Of a DNA stretch of 64,000 bases, positions 12,259 through 23,291 are shown in pieces. The DNA lies in NCBI RefSeq assembly GCF_040712315.1, contig NC_134016.1, positions 22,260,390 to 22,324,389 of the forward strand. The letters run 5' to 3'. The notes under the pieces were generated by a model that saw only the letters and a program-made list of their open reading frames with translations, searched no databases and was not told where the DNA came from. Position 1 is the stretch's first letter; every line of letters starts with the position of its first letter. This stretch comes from Castanea sativa. Its lineage: Eukaryota > Streptophyta > Magnoliopsida > Fagales > Fagaceae. Made by a program: the position numbers and the translations under genes.

Positions 12259-13612
12259 TAACTGATGTGTGATTTATCCATTTAATAGACTACTGCACAC
12301 CAAGATAAAATTTTGCAGCTCTTTGCTACAACATATCCAGTTAGAATAGACAATGGACAATAGCACATCAAGATGAAAATTTTCAAAATTACTCACAAAA
12401 TCTAGACAAGAACAATTAACACGATGAAAATGAAGGTCAAAAAAAAAAATCTCCAACATGAGGAATCACATTAAAAGCAAAAGAAACAGAAGAAAAAGAT
12501 AAAAACATAATATAAGCATCTTCATTTCTTTAACCTATTCGGCTTTCTGGGAGCATAAACAATGAAGCAAAAACATTTAGGTGCAATAATACCAAATATA
12601 CCTGCCTGTTTGTAGGGCAGAAGTTAAGCCAAACTGGTCTATTTCTCTACTTATGGCTGCTAGGGCCCTTCTTCTTGAGAAGGCTTCCTAACTTTCCAAC
12701 CATAGGCTTCTTCTTCTTATGTTGCTACTGCTTTGATGGTGGGCTTCCACTATCATCAATGTTTTCTGTAGAAGATATACCATTTATCTGATCAAAGTTC
12801 TCACCTCCTTCCATCTTTGAGTCCACTTCATCTTTGTTGCATTCCTGTTCTGCTTCTCTCTCCAAAAAAAAAAAAAAAAATCTTTCTTTCAATCTTGCAG
12901 CTCTCCCACATCTTAAATTCAACTTCTACACAGTCTTCTTCCTTTTCTTTGCTCTCATCCTCCTTCAGCAAAATATACAACAAAAACCACTTTATTATTT
13001 ATTCAATTATTATTGTTTTTTTGATAGGCCTATTTTATATCATTATTTTATTAGTATACAACCAAGAGTTTCTACAAAGCTAAAAGAAGTTTTATTATTT
13101 ATTCTATATTAAAAACCTACCATAATTTATAAATTAAAACGACAATTCTAAATCAATATAATAATACAAATTTGAATTAATATAACAAAATTAAATATAT
13201 TTTATACTATTTTGAGTTACTTTTAAGAGGTTTCCGTTTCTTCTTTTCCTTGATTTAAGACTGATTGTGTACAACTAAGCAGTGAAACATGCGCAATTGT
13301 ATATAACAATTATTTAAATTAATTAAACATTTATAAAATTATAACGAATATATAGCTATCCTAGCAATTATTTCAGAGAGAGAGAAAGAGAAAACAAAAA
13401 AAGGATTTTATTTTTGGTTCCCTACTCATAAAAAAATCCCCTGGTGCTTATTTTATTTTTTCTCTTTTTCAAGTTTGAAAAAATAGTGGAATTTTCATCT
13501 TGATGTGCTGTTGTCCATTGTCTATTCTAACTGGATATGTTGTAGCAAAGAGCTGCAAAATTTTATCTTGGTGTGCAGTAGTCTATTAAATGGATAAATC
13601 ACACATCAGTTA
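12259..13612. mobile_element. 1.35-kb element with near-perfect 123-bp inverted repeats
   Basis: The left arm (12259-12382) and right arm (13490-13612) are reverse complements with one visible mismatch, starting TAACTGATGTGTGATTTATCC. Such identity over 120 bases means the arms are young or recently homogenised. The interior holds a fragment of a host protein gene on the minus strand plus AT-rich filler. I see no clear target-site duplication: the left flank is TGTCCATT and the right flank TCACTGTT. It fits a Pack-type TIR transposon or a foldback element. Superfamily not assigned. Confidence 0.7.
12647..12863 (-). pseudogene. C-terminal fragment, probable WEB-family coiled-coil protein
   Basis: The minus-strand frame gives an acidic stretch (KMEGGENFDQINGISSTENI), PPSKQ, an in-frame TAG at 12725-12727, then a basic tail containing KKKKPMVGKLGSLLKKK and a stop at 12647. 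The same frame runs across the internal stop, so this is a real coding remnant. The acidic segment followed by a KKKKP...LLKKK end resembles C-termini of plant WEB-family (weak chloroplast movement) proteins as I remember them. That assignment needs a search. An A-run at 12864-12880 marks the upstream limit. The fragment lies wholly inside the inverted-repeat element, so it is likely cargo. Confidence 0.5.
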
Positions 13613-15307
13613 TCACTGTTAGTTGTTGGCTAGTTGCCGAGTTTAAACATCATTAAAGCATGAAGAATTACTGTTTAGAAATGGAACCACGCAATTAGTG
13701 TCTTTTGCTGCAATTGAATTTCATCTGATTTGGAAAGTCTTATTAATCTAGCGAACTTTACCATTTCAAGTTAGTTAATTGAAGTATACCGACTGATTTA
13801 GGAAGTGAATTTCCATGTTGCCAAGTTCTGATGTGCCATGCATAGGTTTAATAATAGGGAAATAGCCTTCTCCAGCTCCAACTGATTGACATTATCACAT
13901 GGTAGGGAACACCCACTTAGCTTGCAAGTGCAGTATCTTAAGATCATGACTGACATGAAATTACTTGGTAGCCTAGTTGCATGTCACTCAAAAAGCTAGG
14001 AAAGTTATTTATTTAACTGTTTGCTTATTTGGGTAAGACAGAAATTTTCTGTTTTGCACATATGGAAGTATTTTTTTTAGAAATCTGAAGAGAATTTTTC
14101 TTTTAGTTGTTGAGCGTGAAACAAGCACAAGTACTTCCTTTGTTCCCAACATATATGAGATAATACACAAACTTTGTCTTTTGTCAGCGTTTCCATGTGT
14201 TGGAAATGCTAATTGCCTAAGTATTGGAGTATCAGATGGCTTATTTCATAAGTTGAATCAAAGAGTTCTGCAACATTGCAAATGTTACATGGACGTTTAT
14301 TTTTGGATGGAGTTTTGCATGTACTGTTTGTTGTTGTTATTGTGGTCAGCTGTATAAAAAGTATACTGAAAGTGAGTGTTATGTGATAGCATATATATGT
14401 AACTAAGTGACCCCAATGCTCTTCTCAAAAAAAAAAAAAAAAAAAAAGAAAAGTGATCCCAATGCATACTTGTAGCCATAGGCAGGTGAAGCTTAGGTGG
14501 GAGACATGTTTTATTGGTGCTGAGCATGGCCAATTGAACAACATTTTTATTTTAGAATGAAACACACACATACACATACACAAGGGAGATGGAATGAGGA
14601 TCTAACACAAAGACAGGTTCTGCTTCTTCTGTCTAGTACGCATACTAAAAAACATATGCACGTTTGTTTTCTGCAATTCTTGCATCACAATTAAGTTTGA
14701 CAGGTGTTCTTCAAACATTTAGCCATCATATAGGATTTTCCATAAGCCCCAATTTGAATATCACACAACTGTATGCCTACTTGACATGTGTTTTTTCTTT
14801 TAATTTCTTAGTGAAGTTTTCCGGTTCAAAAAAAAAAGCCAAGTAGTTGAAAAACGTTTCCTAGTGCAAAAAATTTAAAACAAGAAGATTTGGAGTTAAA
14901 GAATCTTGTGGTTCATTGACATTCTCTAAATTACATTTCAGTTAAACATGTTGTTTCTCAATACTTGCCAATAAACCAAGCTAGATTCTGGTTGGTGGGG
15001 TTAAGAATCTTAACACTAACTGTTTGCCTATTTGACATGTATTTTTCGTTTGTTAGTGAAGTTTTCTTTAATAAAAAACTACAGCTGCACTGATATTAAA
15101 GGGTCTCTTCGTGGCCATATATGAGAAAATGTTGGAAAAGGCTAAAAAGCACATTTGCATTTGTTTAATTTGAAACATTCATATGTTAAGCACCTCATTT
15201 ATAAATTCATTTAAAGAAAAAGTTAATCCTTCTATTTATGGTGATTTCTCTGCCATTTGAGGGCTATCATGAGTTTCTTAACAATGATGTCAAATTTCTA
15301 CATGCAG
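13613..15307. other. Noncoding sequence, intron-like
   Basis: AT-rich with no supported gene. An A-run lies at 14428-14446. The last few hundred bases before 15308 are T-rich and end in a branch/acceptor-like CTACATGCAG, so they probably represent intron sequence carried with the TWD40-1 exon. Confidence 0.45.
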
Positions 15308-15417
15308 AGTTTGATGCATTAACAGGAAGCAAGGTCTCTTCTATTGACATTGGTGCACCTGTTGTCCGCATGTCTTATAGTCCTACAAGTGGGCATGCTG
15401 TGATTGCCATCCTTGAG
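15308..15417 (+). pseudogene. TWD40-1 (TPLATE complex subunit) single-exon fragment
   Basis: Between an acceptor (CATGCAG) and a donor (GAG|GTTTGT) the frame reads EFDALTGSKVSSIDIG and then APVVRMSYSPTSGHAVIAIL. This matches the N-terminal WD40 part of plant TWD40-1, a subunit of the endocytic TPLATE complex at the plasma membrane. The exon is 110 bp and intact, with good splice sites. The next exon of that gene (the CTIRSCDFD region) and all others are absent nearby. I take it as a stranded exon moved together with intron flanks, not a working gene. Confidence 0.75.
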
Positions 15418-16440
15418 GTTTGTCTCCAAATAGCCTCCTGTTTAGGATGTTTGAATTGTGTTGAATACTCAAACACTTCAGGTGTCTGATGGTTAAATTT
15501 TTTTTAATGATTATTGTTTTATCGGAAGCACTAGAACTGTGTTGGGCTAGCTGTTTTCTTGGCATATATGCATTTTCCACTAATTTATGTTCCTTTTTTT
15601 AGTTATAGTAGTTATGGTGGTTAATCTACTTTGATTTTGATGTTATGCATCTGGAGATATGTGAAGATGTGCTTTTGGAAGCCTCTTGGTCTAAAGTCAT
15701 TTTCTTGGAATTGAAAATTATATCTTCCTACTCTTTTGGGCAATGCATGGAAACATATGACAAAGCTTGTGTTTATGCATGTTATATACTTGCAATGTGT
15801 TCTGTTCAGTCCCCAAATATTGACATCTTTGAAAAAACAAAGCAGGAAAGACAGAAGAAAAGAATTCCATCTCCCCCCCCCCCCAGCGGATAAGCAATGT
15901 AAATTTTATTCAACTAAGAAAAAAAAAGTCATCCAATTAAGTACACAAATTACATCCTGTATACAATTAGGGACCAATATAATCAAGTACACAAATTACA
16001 AGCATCCATCAAAGCATAAACTGAGAAAAGAGAATGATTTCCTACAACTAAAATCTATTCCGATAACGTTTTATAGAGGAAAAGAATTCCAGCTTTACTT
16101 GCCAACTTTACTGCAATCAGAAACTTTGGGTTGGTTCTATCTTCTATTCAAAAAAATAAAAATAAAAGAACAAACTATGGGCTAAATTAATCATGCCATT
16201 TTGGAAGAGTAGGCATAATTTAATGGGACACGTTTCAGATCTTTAGAAACAGCAGAATACTACCAACAAATTTGGTCATGCCAAAAAAATATCCTGGTAA
16301 TATCTGCTAGAAATTCCTTGTATGTATTTGTTTGTGGGAAATGAGACTTGGGGACAGATTTACTTTAAAGAAATCATGCTAACTTCAAAGATATAAAGCT
16401 TTAGGCAATTGATGCATTTTCTTCTAATTTAATATGTAGT
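15418..16440. other. Noncoding sequence between TWD40-1 exon and PMD gene
   Basis: No gene supported. A C-run (10 C) sits at about 15875-15885. The sequence is AT-rich with occasional A-runs. The last bases before the PMD start form a T-rich tract ending AATATGTAGT just ahead of the ATG, compatible with an intron acceptor for the leader exon, or with a short 5' UTR. Confidence 0.4.
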
Positions 16441-19400
16441 ATGGCTGCCGTTGCTGAGGTGGATGATGAGTTCGGTCCTGGTCCCAGGGTTCCTTCGGTG
16501 TTAAGGTTTCTAACAGAACATCGATCATCTGCTGTTTGGGAAGGCCAAGTAAAATTAAAATCGACGACCTGCTGAATTTCTATATTCTTTTTTTATCCTT
16601 TCACATTATGTTGATTTTTTTTTTTCATTTCTAAAATCCTAAGTTTGTCAATGGTATCACTAGCTTTGAATGCATAGTAATGCTTTTGCAAAATGGTCTC
16701 TAAATAATTATCTACCTCTTATCATTTTCATTTTAGGTTATACTCCTGATTTTGTTGATGTAATTCTTCTTGAGCATAACCTTAATCTTGATATATAGCT
16801 TTTGTATTTTTGGTTTTTGTATAAAAAAAATAAGAAGACTACAAACCCTTCGTTAAATAAGTTGTCATAAACTCATGGAAATTCCAATTGAAGAACTTAT
16901 AGTCTATTTTCCCAACAATAGCTACAATCATTTATACAAAGGTTATGGCATATTACATCTCATCACCATGGTTCTATCATGTGTAGGATCCGGGGGTATT
17001 GAAATGTCGTGGTCGTAATGAAGAGTTTCGAAAACGAAGCCCGATGGTGGATGATCGCATCCTCGACATTGTCAAGAGAATTGGATTAGAGGGGCTGTAT
17101 AGGACCCCATTTAGAGAGCTTGACCATAATTTGATAACGGCCTTTGTTAAGCGATGGCGGCCTGAAACCCATACCTTCCACCTTCCACATGGTGAGATGA
17201 CGATCACATTACAAGACGTGGAGGTTCTGTTGGGGATTCCAATCAATGGTGAGGCAATTGTTGGAACTTGTGCCTTGAGGTGGGCTGTTGAATGTCAAGA
17301 AATGCTTGGAATTGTTACTAATTCCGTGGTGCTTAAAGGACAGAGGATCGAAATCAAGAAGCTACTTGAAAAAATTGACCAAGGGTTGCCCGATGGTGCA
17401 GAAGAGGTTGTTGTGCATCAGTATGCACGGTGTTATATTCTAGCACTCCTAGGGGACACAATTTTCGCTGACAAGTCTGGCGATAGGGTGCATACAATGT
17501 GGTTGCAGATGTTGAGGGACCTTCACAATCCACCTCGGTACAGTTGGGGGAGCGCTTGCCTTGCATGGTTATACAGAGAGTTATGCAGGGCAACCGACAA
17601 AAACGCTAGTCAGATTGGTGGGGCCTTAATACTCGTTCAATATTGGGCATGGTCCAGATTCCCTTTTTTGTGCCCAAGGATGGACCTCCCACCAGATGGT
17701 GCATATGGCCCACCATTACCATCTTCGCCATTGTCTATTAAGTAAGTCTCTTCCTTGACCGATTCTCTCTATTTTTTTTGGATCCATCATTTTAAACGAT
17801 ATGACACATTGAACTTAGCATTATTCAACATACATATCCTTTTTCTTTTTTATTACATTGCATATTTGGTAGATATTGATTTCCTCTTTCTTCATTGTAG
17901 GTTGGTTTGGGTTGTGAGCACGAAGAATAGCCCCGCCGAAATCTGTTTGGTTCGGTACCGTCAGCTTCTAGATTCTATGTATCCCAACCAGGTATCCAAA
18001 TTGTGTTTCTTGTAATGTTATCTTAGTGTATACTGTTATAACTGTAAAATATGTCAATTCAAAATAATGGAACATTGCATAATGTGCTGTGCTTTTTTTT
18101 TACTACAACAGGTGGTGTGGCAACCATATTAAGCCGAATTAGGCCACCTGCCTGCGTTCTGTGTAGCAGGACGGGACATGTGGACGGCGAGGGTGTCACT
18201 TGTATGTTTCTGGCTAGTAGAGAAACATACACCGGATCGTGTTCTTCTTCAGTTTGGGATGGCGCAAGAAATTCCCAAAGATGTTGATACTGATGATGCC
18301 CTTCATAAGATAAACTTGAGGGGGAAGATTGAAGTGGATTGGAGGGTCAGACATTTTAGCCACATCCAAGTATGGAATACGAGAGCACAGAAATTATTAC
18401 ATGGAGCACGACTAGAGGGTGCTATGTCGAGTGTTCATCCATACTTCGGCTGGTATGGTAAAGTCACATGGAGGTTTCTCGACCACACTAGCGCCTCTCT
18501 TCTTATTATGGTAATCGCTTTGACCTTTCTTTCCAAATTTTGTTACGTATTACCATTTTTGCGTTAGGTGTACTAATTGTATTACAAAAATTGCAGGTCG
18601 CCATGCACAAGCAGATGTTGATGTGTTATGTAGTAGACAGTCCTGAGCACAAGCTAATTACAGCTATGCTGAAGGAAGTGGATCGCCTTCACCGTCTAGC
18701 TGCCCATCTTCCCTTGGAAGATGCGGATACAGCAAATCCAGAACTGCCAGAACATAATGCACGACCAAGCACGAGCTCAACTCCTGCCAGCCATAGCCAT
18801 GGCTAGTGTGTTGCACCCCATCAAGGCCAAAATCAACCCCCTCCACCCTCACATGCTTATCCTGCCCTAGAGTTCCCTCCACCCCCATATGCATCACCTG
18901 CCCCAGAGTTCCCTCCACCCCTACATGCATCTCCTTCCCCAGAGATCCCTCCTCGTACTACTCTCGCATTTCCTGACCTACAGATCCCTGTACCCACTGC
19001 ACATGCATCTTCTTACCCCGAGATCCCTTCACCCACCCTATGTACATTTTCTGACCGCGCTCATCTATCCCTTACTCCACCATCCTTTGATCTCGGCATT
19101 GATTTCAATGACACCCCTCAGGTCATGCACACTCAATCTCCCTTGTACTGCATTGGTCATATACACCATGTACCACCCCATAGTGACTCTATGTCATTCA
19201 TGCCCACTCCTGGACTGCATACAGCTCCTATGACTATGAGCATCACTCACATTTCGTCCGCTACACCATCCTCCCCCGCAGTTGTAGTATCTTCAGTTGT
19301 TGGGAGTCAAGCAAATCAACCAGCTGTGCATGTCGAGAATGAGCAAGTTGATGAGCTACAGTCACCCGCACAAGGTCGGCCTAAACGCACAAGAAAAGCA

Positions 19401-19646
19401 CCTCCTTGTGGGACAGGTGGTCATAAAGCAGGACACAAGGCTGGCCCCACGGTATGCATTGGTCATTTACTAGCTTTGAATACTTTCGTGACTGCTGTTA
19501 TAGTTGGTATTAAAATTCATTTGATCCATTTTTTCTTTGTAACTTCGTCTTTGCAGCAACGCAAGGAGCCTGACCAAGGAGATGCGGTACCCCCTCCCCC
19601 ACATACCAGACATAATACAATACAGCGTAAGCGTCAAGTGCCATAG
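16441..19646 (+). pseudogene. Plant mobile domain (MAIN-like) gene with two nonsense codons
   Basis: Six exons fit: 16441-16548, 16987-17741, 17901-17991, 18112-18510, 18597-19451, 19557-19646, all with GT-AG borders and a continuous frame of about 765 codons. Exon 1 carries GPGPRVPSVL and HRSSAVWEGQ. Exon 2 carries the PMD core (FVKRWRPETHTFHLPHGEMT, ITLQDVEVLLGIP). Exon 3 has YRQLLDSMYPNQ and exon 4 VVWQPY. The tail is Pro-rich (PPPPYASPAPEFPPP repeats) and ends with RPKRTRKAPPCGTGGH. PMD proteins of this form are frequent passengers of plant MULEs and gypsy elements; cellular relatives act in silencing and meristem maintenance. In-frame TAA at 18130 (right after WQPY) and TAG at 18804 should truncate it. 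The frame stays open on both sides, so loss is recent. Position behind a MULE end suggests transposon cargo. Confidence 0.85.
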
Positions 19647-20304
19647 GGTTAGCACCCCATCTGCCTACAAATGGTGTTCAACTCAGCATGTATATTTTGC
19701 CCAACTCAGCACCCCTTGCAAGATTTGTAAGGCTTATCAATATGCTTGAGGGTTTATGTTATCTCTTTTTATATGTTTATGCTACACTAGTCCTGAATAT
19801 TTTTTTTTGAAATTATCTTATGGTTGAGACCATGGAAAGCATCTCTACGTTTATATTATAAATAGTTTTTCACTTCATTTGTCTGCAATAGAATGAAATA
19901 AATAAATGTAGTAGGAAGAGGTGTTTGCTTGCATTGTTAGTATGATGGTTTGCTCTATATCCTGATGCTGTTATTGGTGTTTGTTCAATTTATTATTCTT
20001 TGTTGCAATTGTTTAATAATAAGTCTCTATAGACTTGCCTTTTCCAGTTCATGGAATTATGTGAAGTATGAGTGGTCTGTTCTATTATTTTGTTGTACAT
20101 GATTGTCTATATATCAAGAATTACCTACTTTTTTCCCAGCTTCTTACACCTGGTAGATTTTGGTGTGTGTGTGTGTTTGTGTATTCTCTACTTGTATGAA
20201 TCTAATCGCATAACTGTGTTGCAAGGCCATTTTATAGATTCATGTTGACTGTGACATCAGTATATGTGGTTAAATCTAATTAGCTGATGCGTTTTCACAA
20301 ACAG
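19647..20304. other. PMD gene 3' flank
   Basis: Probable 3' UTR and flank of the PMD gene: AT-rich, with AATAAA-like AATAAATAAATG near 19898-19910 and a (GT)n run at 20163-20182. No coding region is supported. The last bases form a possible acceptor (CACAAACAG) before the next exon-like segment. I found no hairpin array here that could be the second end of the element starting at 9290. Confidence 0.45.
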
Positions 20305-21116
20305 CTCTTTGCAGTGCTTGTACCAATCATTGGCTTGGGTGCTTTACTCTGGTGGGCTGGACGGGATATAGTTCAAGGCACTGTGAAGCTTCTTCAATTT
20401 TCTGCTACTTCCATTCTTGAAAATATTTGGTTTCTTCAACTGGCTATTTATGAGTTGTACAAAGCAGTTATATTATCTTCATAAAATTGTAACTCAAAAT
20501 TGTTACTTAATTTTTTTCTTTAATAGTTCGTGAACCTGTAACTCATAACATTGGTTCAAGTACTGAAGATTATTTTTTACATCTGTTGGTCGGGCTGTGT
20601 TCAAATTGATCATTAAGGCCTTAGCATGTTGTATAAATTTGCATATGAGTGGATGGTTATATACTATGGGATTAATTAATTATGTGGCAACTGGCAAGTC
20701 ATCACCCCTATTGAATAAACTAAGTTTACCCTGCCTAATTCATTAGGGGCTTCTATACATTAGAGATCCTAAACACATAGAGGATTGACTGTTTATTCAT
20801 CAGCTTCGTTTGATTTGTTTTTTTGGAAATGAATAGCATATGTATTAGTTAGATGATCAGGATTTCTAATTTCTATATAATAGTTGCACCATTGAACGGA
20901 TGATCTAGCTGGATAAACAGGATGCAGTGCTGGTTTGTTTCTCTATGGATGATGACTAGCATGAACCAAATGTTTGATGCTCAAACCTTTCTTTCCATAT
21001 CAGAAATTGTATTAAAAATAAATAAGTTTTCTGACTTGACAGTGATGTTATCCTTTGCAGATCCGCCCCAAACGATGATTTACAGTTTTTCCCCTTCTGC
21101 ACTCAACCTTTCTCTG
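20305..21116 (+). pseudogene. Unidentified membrane-protein exons (fragment)
   Basis: After an acceptor at 20304 the frame opens with LFAVLVPIIGLGALLWWAG, a clear hydrophobic helix, and continues RDIVQGTVKLLQFSATSILE up to a stop at 20484 if unspliced. The donor is not clear. A second exon-like segment, 21061-21116, lies between TCCTTTGCAG and CTG|GTAAAG. I do not recognise the family. Protein-like composition, one plausible transmembrane segment and splice signals make a real gene piece likely. It shares strand and intron-bearing form with the other fragments downstream. No start codon region or full set of exons is present. Confidence 0.5.
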
Positions 21117-22009
21117 GTAAAGTTAAATATGAATTTCCTGAATTCCTTTTATCAATTTGTTCCAGTACTAGGGTGTAGGCATTTAACTTGCAGTGATACT
21201 TCTAATCATAATATGGCTGAATTTCACTAAGTTGGTCGTTAGTTGTGTATAGTCATTGAGCTTTTAACTTTTAGCAAGGCTTTAGAGTTGTCAGGTGGAA
21301 CATTTGTATCTTATAAAATTTTGGTGGAAGTACTGTTGATAGGTTTATGATTATTAATGATAAACTACTGTTTGATATTGAAAATTGTCCTTTCATTCCT
21401 AGCCGCAGCTTTGACAAACTTAGTCAGGTGACTTTGTTGTTATCTTTTATTATTATTATTATTTATTTATTTTTATTTTTTTAATTTACATATTTTTTAA
21501 ATCCAAACCATGTAACTTTCATTTTCTGTTTTTATGTTATCCATATGTCATCATTATATGTAATATAGACTAATATTGTCATGCTCATACATACTGATGT
21601 GATCAGAAGGGAGTTAGTTGACACTATTTAGTTGTGCTCCATTTGGTTTGTTGATCAACTTCCAGTGCACTTGAAAGTGATTCAAACTAATTCCACTTCT
21701 CTGGCTCTCACTACCAATAATTAGGCTTCACCTTTTGGACTTATATTTGTTCCCTTGATTGATAAAGCCAAGTCTAAGCTATAATCAGTCATACCTTTGC
21801 AGTTTGTCGAGTGACCTATATTAACACCCCCCCCCCCTCCCTGTCCCACCCCATTCCTTTTTCTCCTCTTACCTCTCTGCCTATGGATAGAAAGGATTTT
21901 GCATTGATCATTGTGCTATATACAATTTCAAGGTGGCCCAAAACTGGAACAAACTAGGGAAGCTCTAAAGATGCATCAAACACAGAGCCCTAAAATATGC
22001 TTCTTTTAG

Positions 22010-22869
22010 GCCAAAAAAAGTCCATTATTGATATATAAAGATGATCAACAACAGTTAAGATATCTAAAAAATCTATTTAGACCCTTATGTGATTAATACA
22101 GTGGAATTATGGATTTATTGTTCAATTGCAGATTAAGTAATCCACAAGGTAATACAGTTTCACCGCAGATATCAATACCAAATCTATAAGCAATAAATAT
22201 GAAAGCAAATAAAAGCATGACACAAGATTTGGTAACGCAGTGGAAAACCAAATAAGAACCTCTTTGATGGAAAAACAACTTTGGGAACCCAATCCCGTAG
22301 AAAATTCACTAAGAAAAAATGGTTACAATAGTCTACTTAGAAAACCTTTCTATTGCTAGAGTCTCTATTGCCACCTCCGCAAATGCCTTGCTTGCTTTTC
22401 TAGCCTAGAACCTTTGGAATCTTCCTCAACAAATCTCCTCCACAAACTCCTCGTCTGCACAAACTAGAACCCCTGCCTCTCCAAAGAACCTCGTTGAAAT
22501 TTTTTCTGCAGTGAACCTTATTGGGAAAAGAACCAAGTGGTTTCAATCTCTCAAGCACTCTTTGGCTCACTAGATGAGTGAGTAAACGACTAAGGTTTTT
22601 GTATTTTGACTTAGTTGAAAAGAGGCACAAAGTAGTCTCTCAATAACACAGAGTATGGCTGCCTCTACTCACTGCAAGAAGCGTGCAAATGTAGCTTTAT
22701 ATAGGTGCAAATTTAAGGTTTAAAGAGATGGCACAAAACTAGGTCAAAAGTCAAAACAGAACTAGGGAAAGGAACTTGGGCATTTTTGCTTGAATTACAC
22801 TAAAATCCTAGCAATGTCTTATCAATGGCTCTATTTAGCAGTATTATGGATTTTCTAGCCAACATCCTA
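22010..22869 (-). repeat. Probable retrotransposon LTR or leader, minus strand
   Basis: The stretch reads on the minus strand from TGTTGGCTAGAAAATCC (near 22869) through a TATA-box-like CTATATAAAGC (about 22695-22705) to a leader-like segment. The plus-strand left part resembles copia LTR or leader sequence. The right border CCAACA is plausible, the left border is uncertain, and no target duplication was found. It may be a solo LTR sitting in the intron between the membrane-protein exons. Confidence 0.4.
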
Positions 22870-22982
22870 GTTGGTGCAATTCATTTGTCTCTCATAGATT
22901 CAAATAAATTTGTTCTGGTAACTTATAGTATATGTATGTATGTCTTCATTTTTCTCATTTTGACAGTTGGCTTTATTTTCAG

Positions 22983-23291
22983 TGGTGGACAATAAGTTTG
23001 TAAGGGACTCTGTGCAGTTCTCAAACGAATCTACAACATTTGGGCAGGCTTTCAATGATTTTTCCCGCTCCAAGAAAGGTATTCTCTACAAAGCTTGCTG
23101 CTTTTTTTTCTTTGAGAATTTATGCAATCAAATATGTAAGTTTTATATGTTATATATATTTTTATAAAACTACTGCATTTTATGGTTATTAGCACCCATA
23201 TATTTATATTCCTGAACTTGTGTCTTTTCCAGGAAAAGATTCTTCTAAAGCAGTTGTTGATGTTGAAGCAGAAATAAAAGATGCAGACTGA
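22983..23291 (+). pseudogene. C-terminal two exons of an unidentified protein
   Basis: Exon 22983-23078 (FVRDSVQFSNESTTFGQAF then NDFSRSKK) splices in frame to 23233-23291 (KDSSKAVVDVEAEIKDAD, stop TGA). Borders are TTATTTTCAG, AAAG|GTATTC and TTTTCCAG. The result is a hydrophilic, charged C-terminus. It could belong to the same gene as the membrane-helix exon at 20305, but nothing proves it. I do not recognise the family. The ALIX fragment begins 1.8 kb downstream on the same strand. Confidence 0.5.

Noticed and set aside
12817..13112. Two overlapping + strand ORFs
   Set aside because: Run over an A-tract and AT-rich filler and lie opposite the minus-strand coding remnant.
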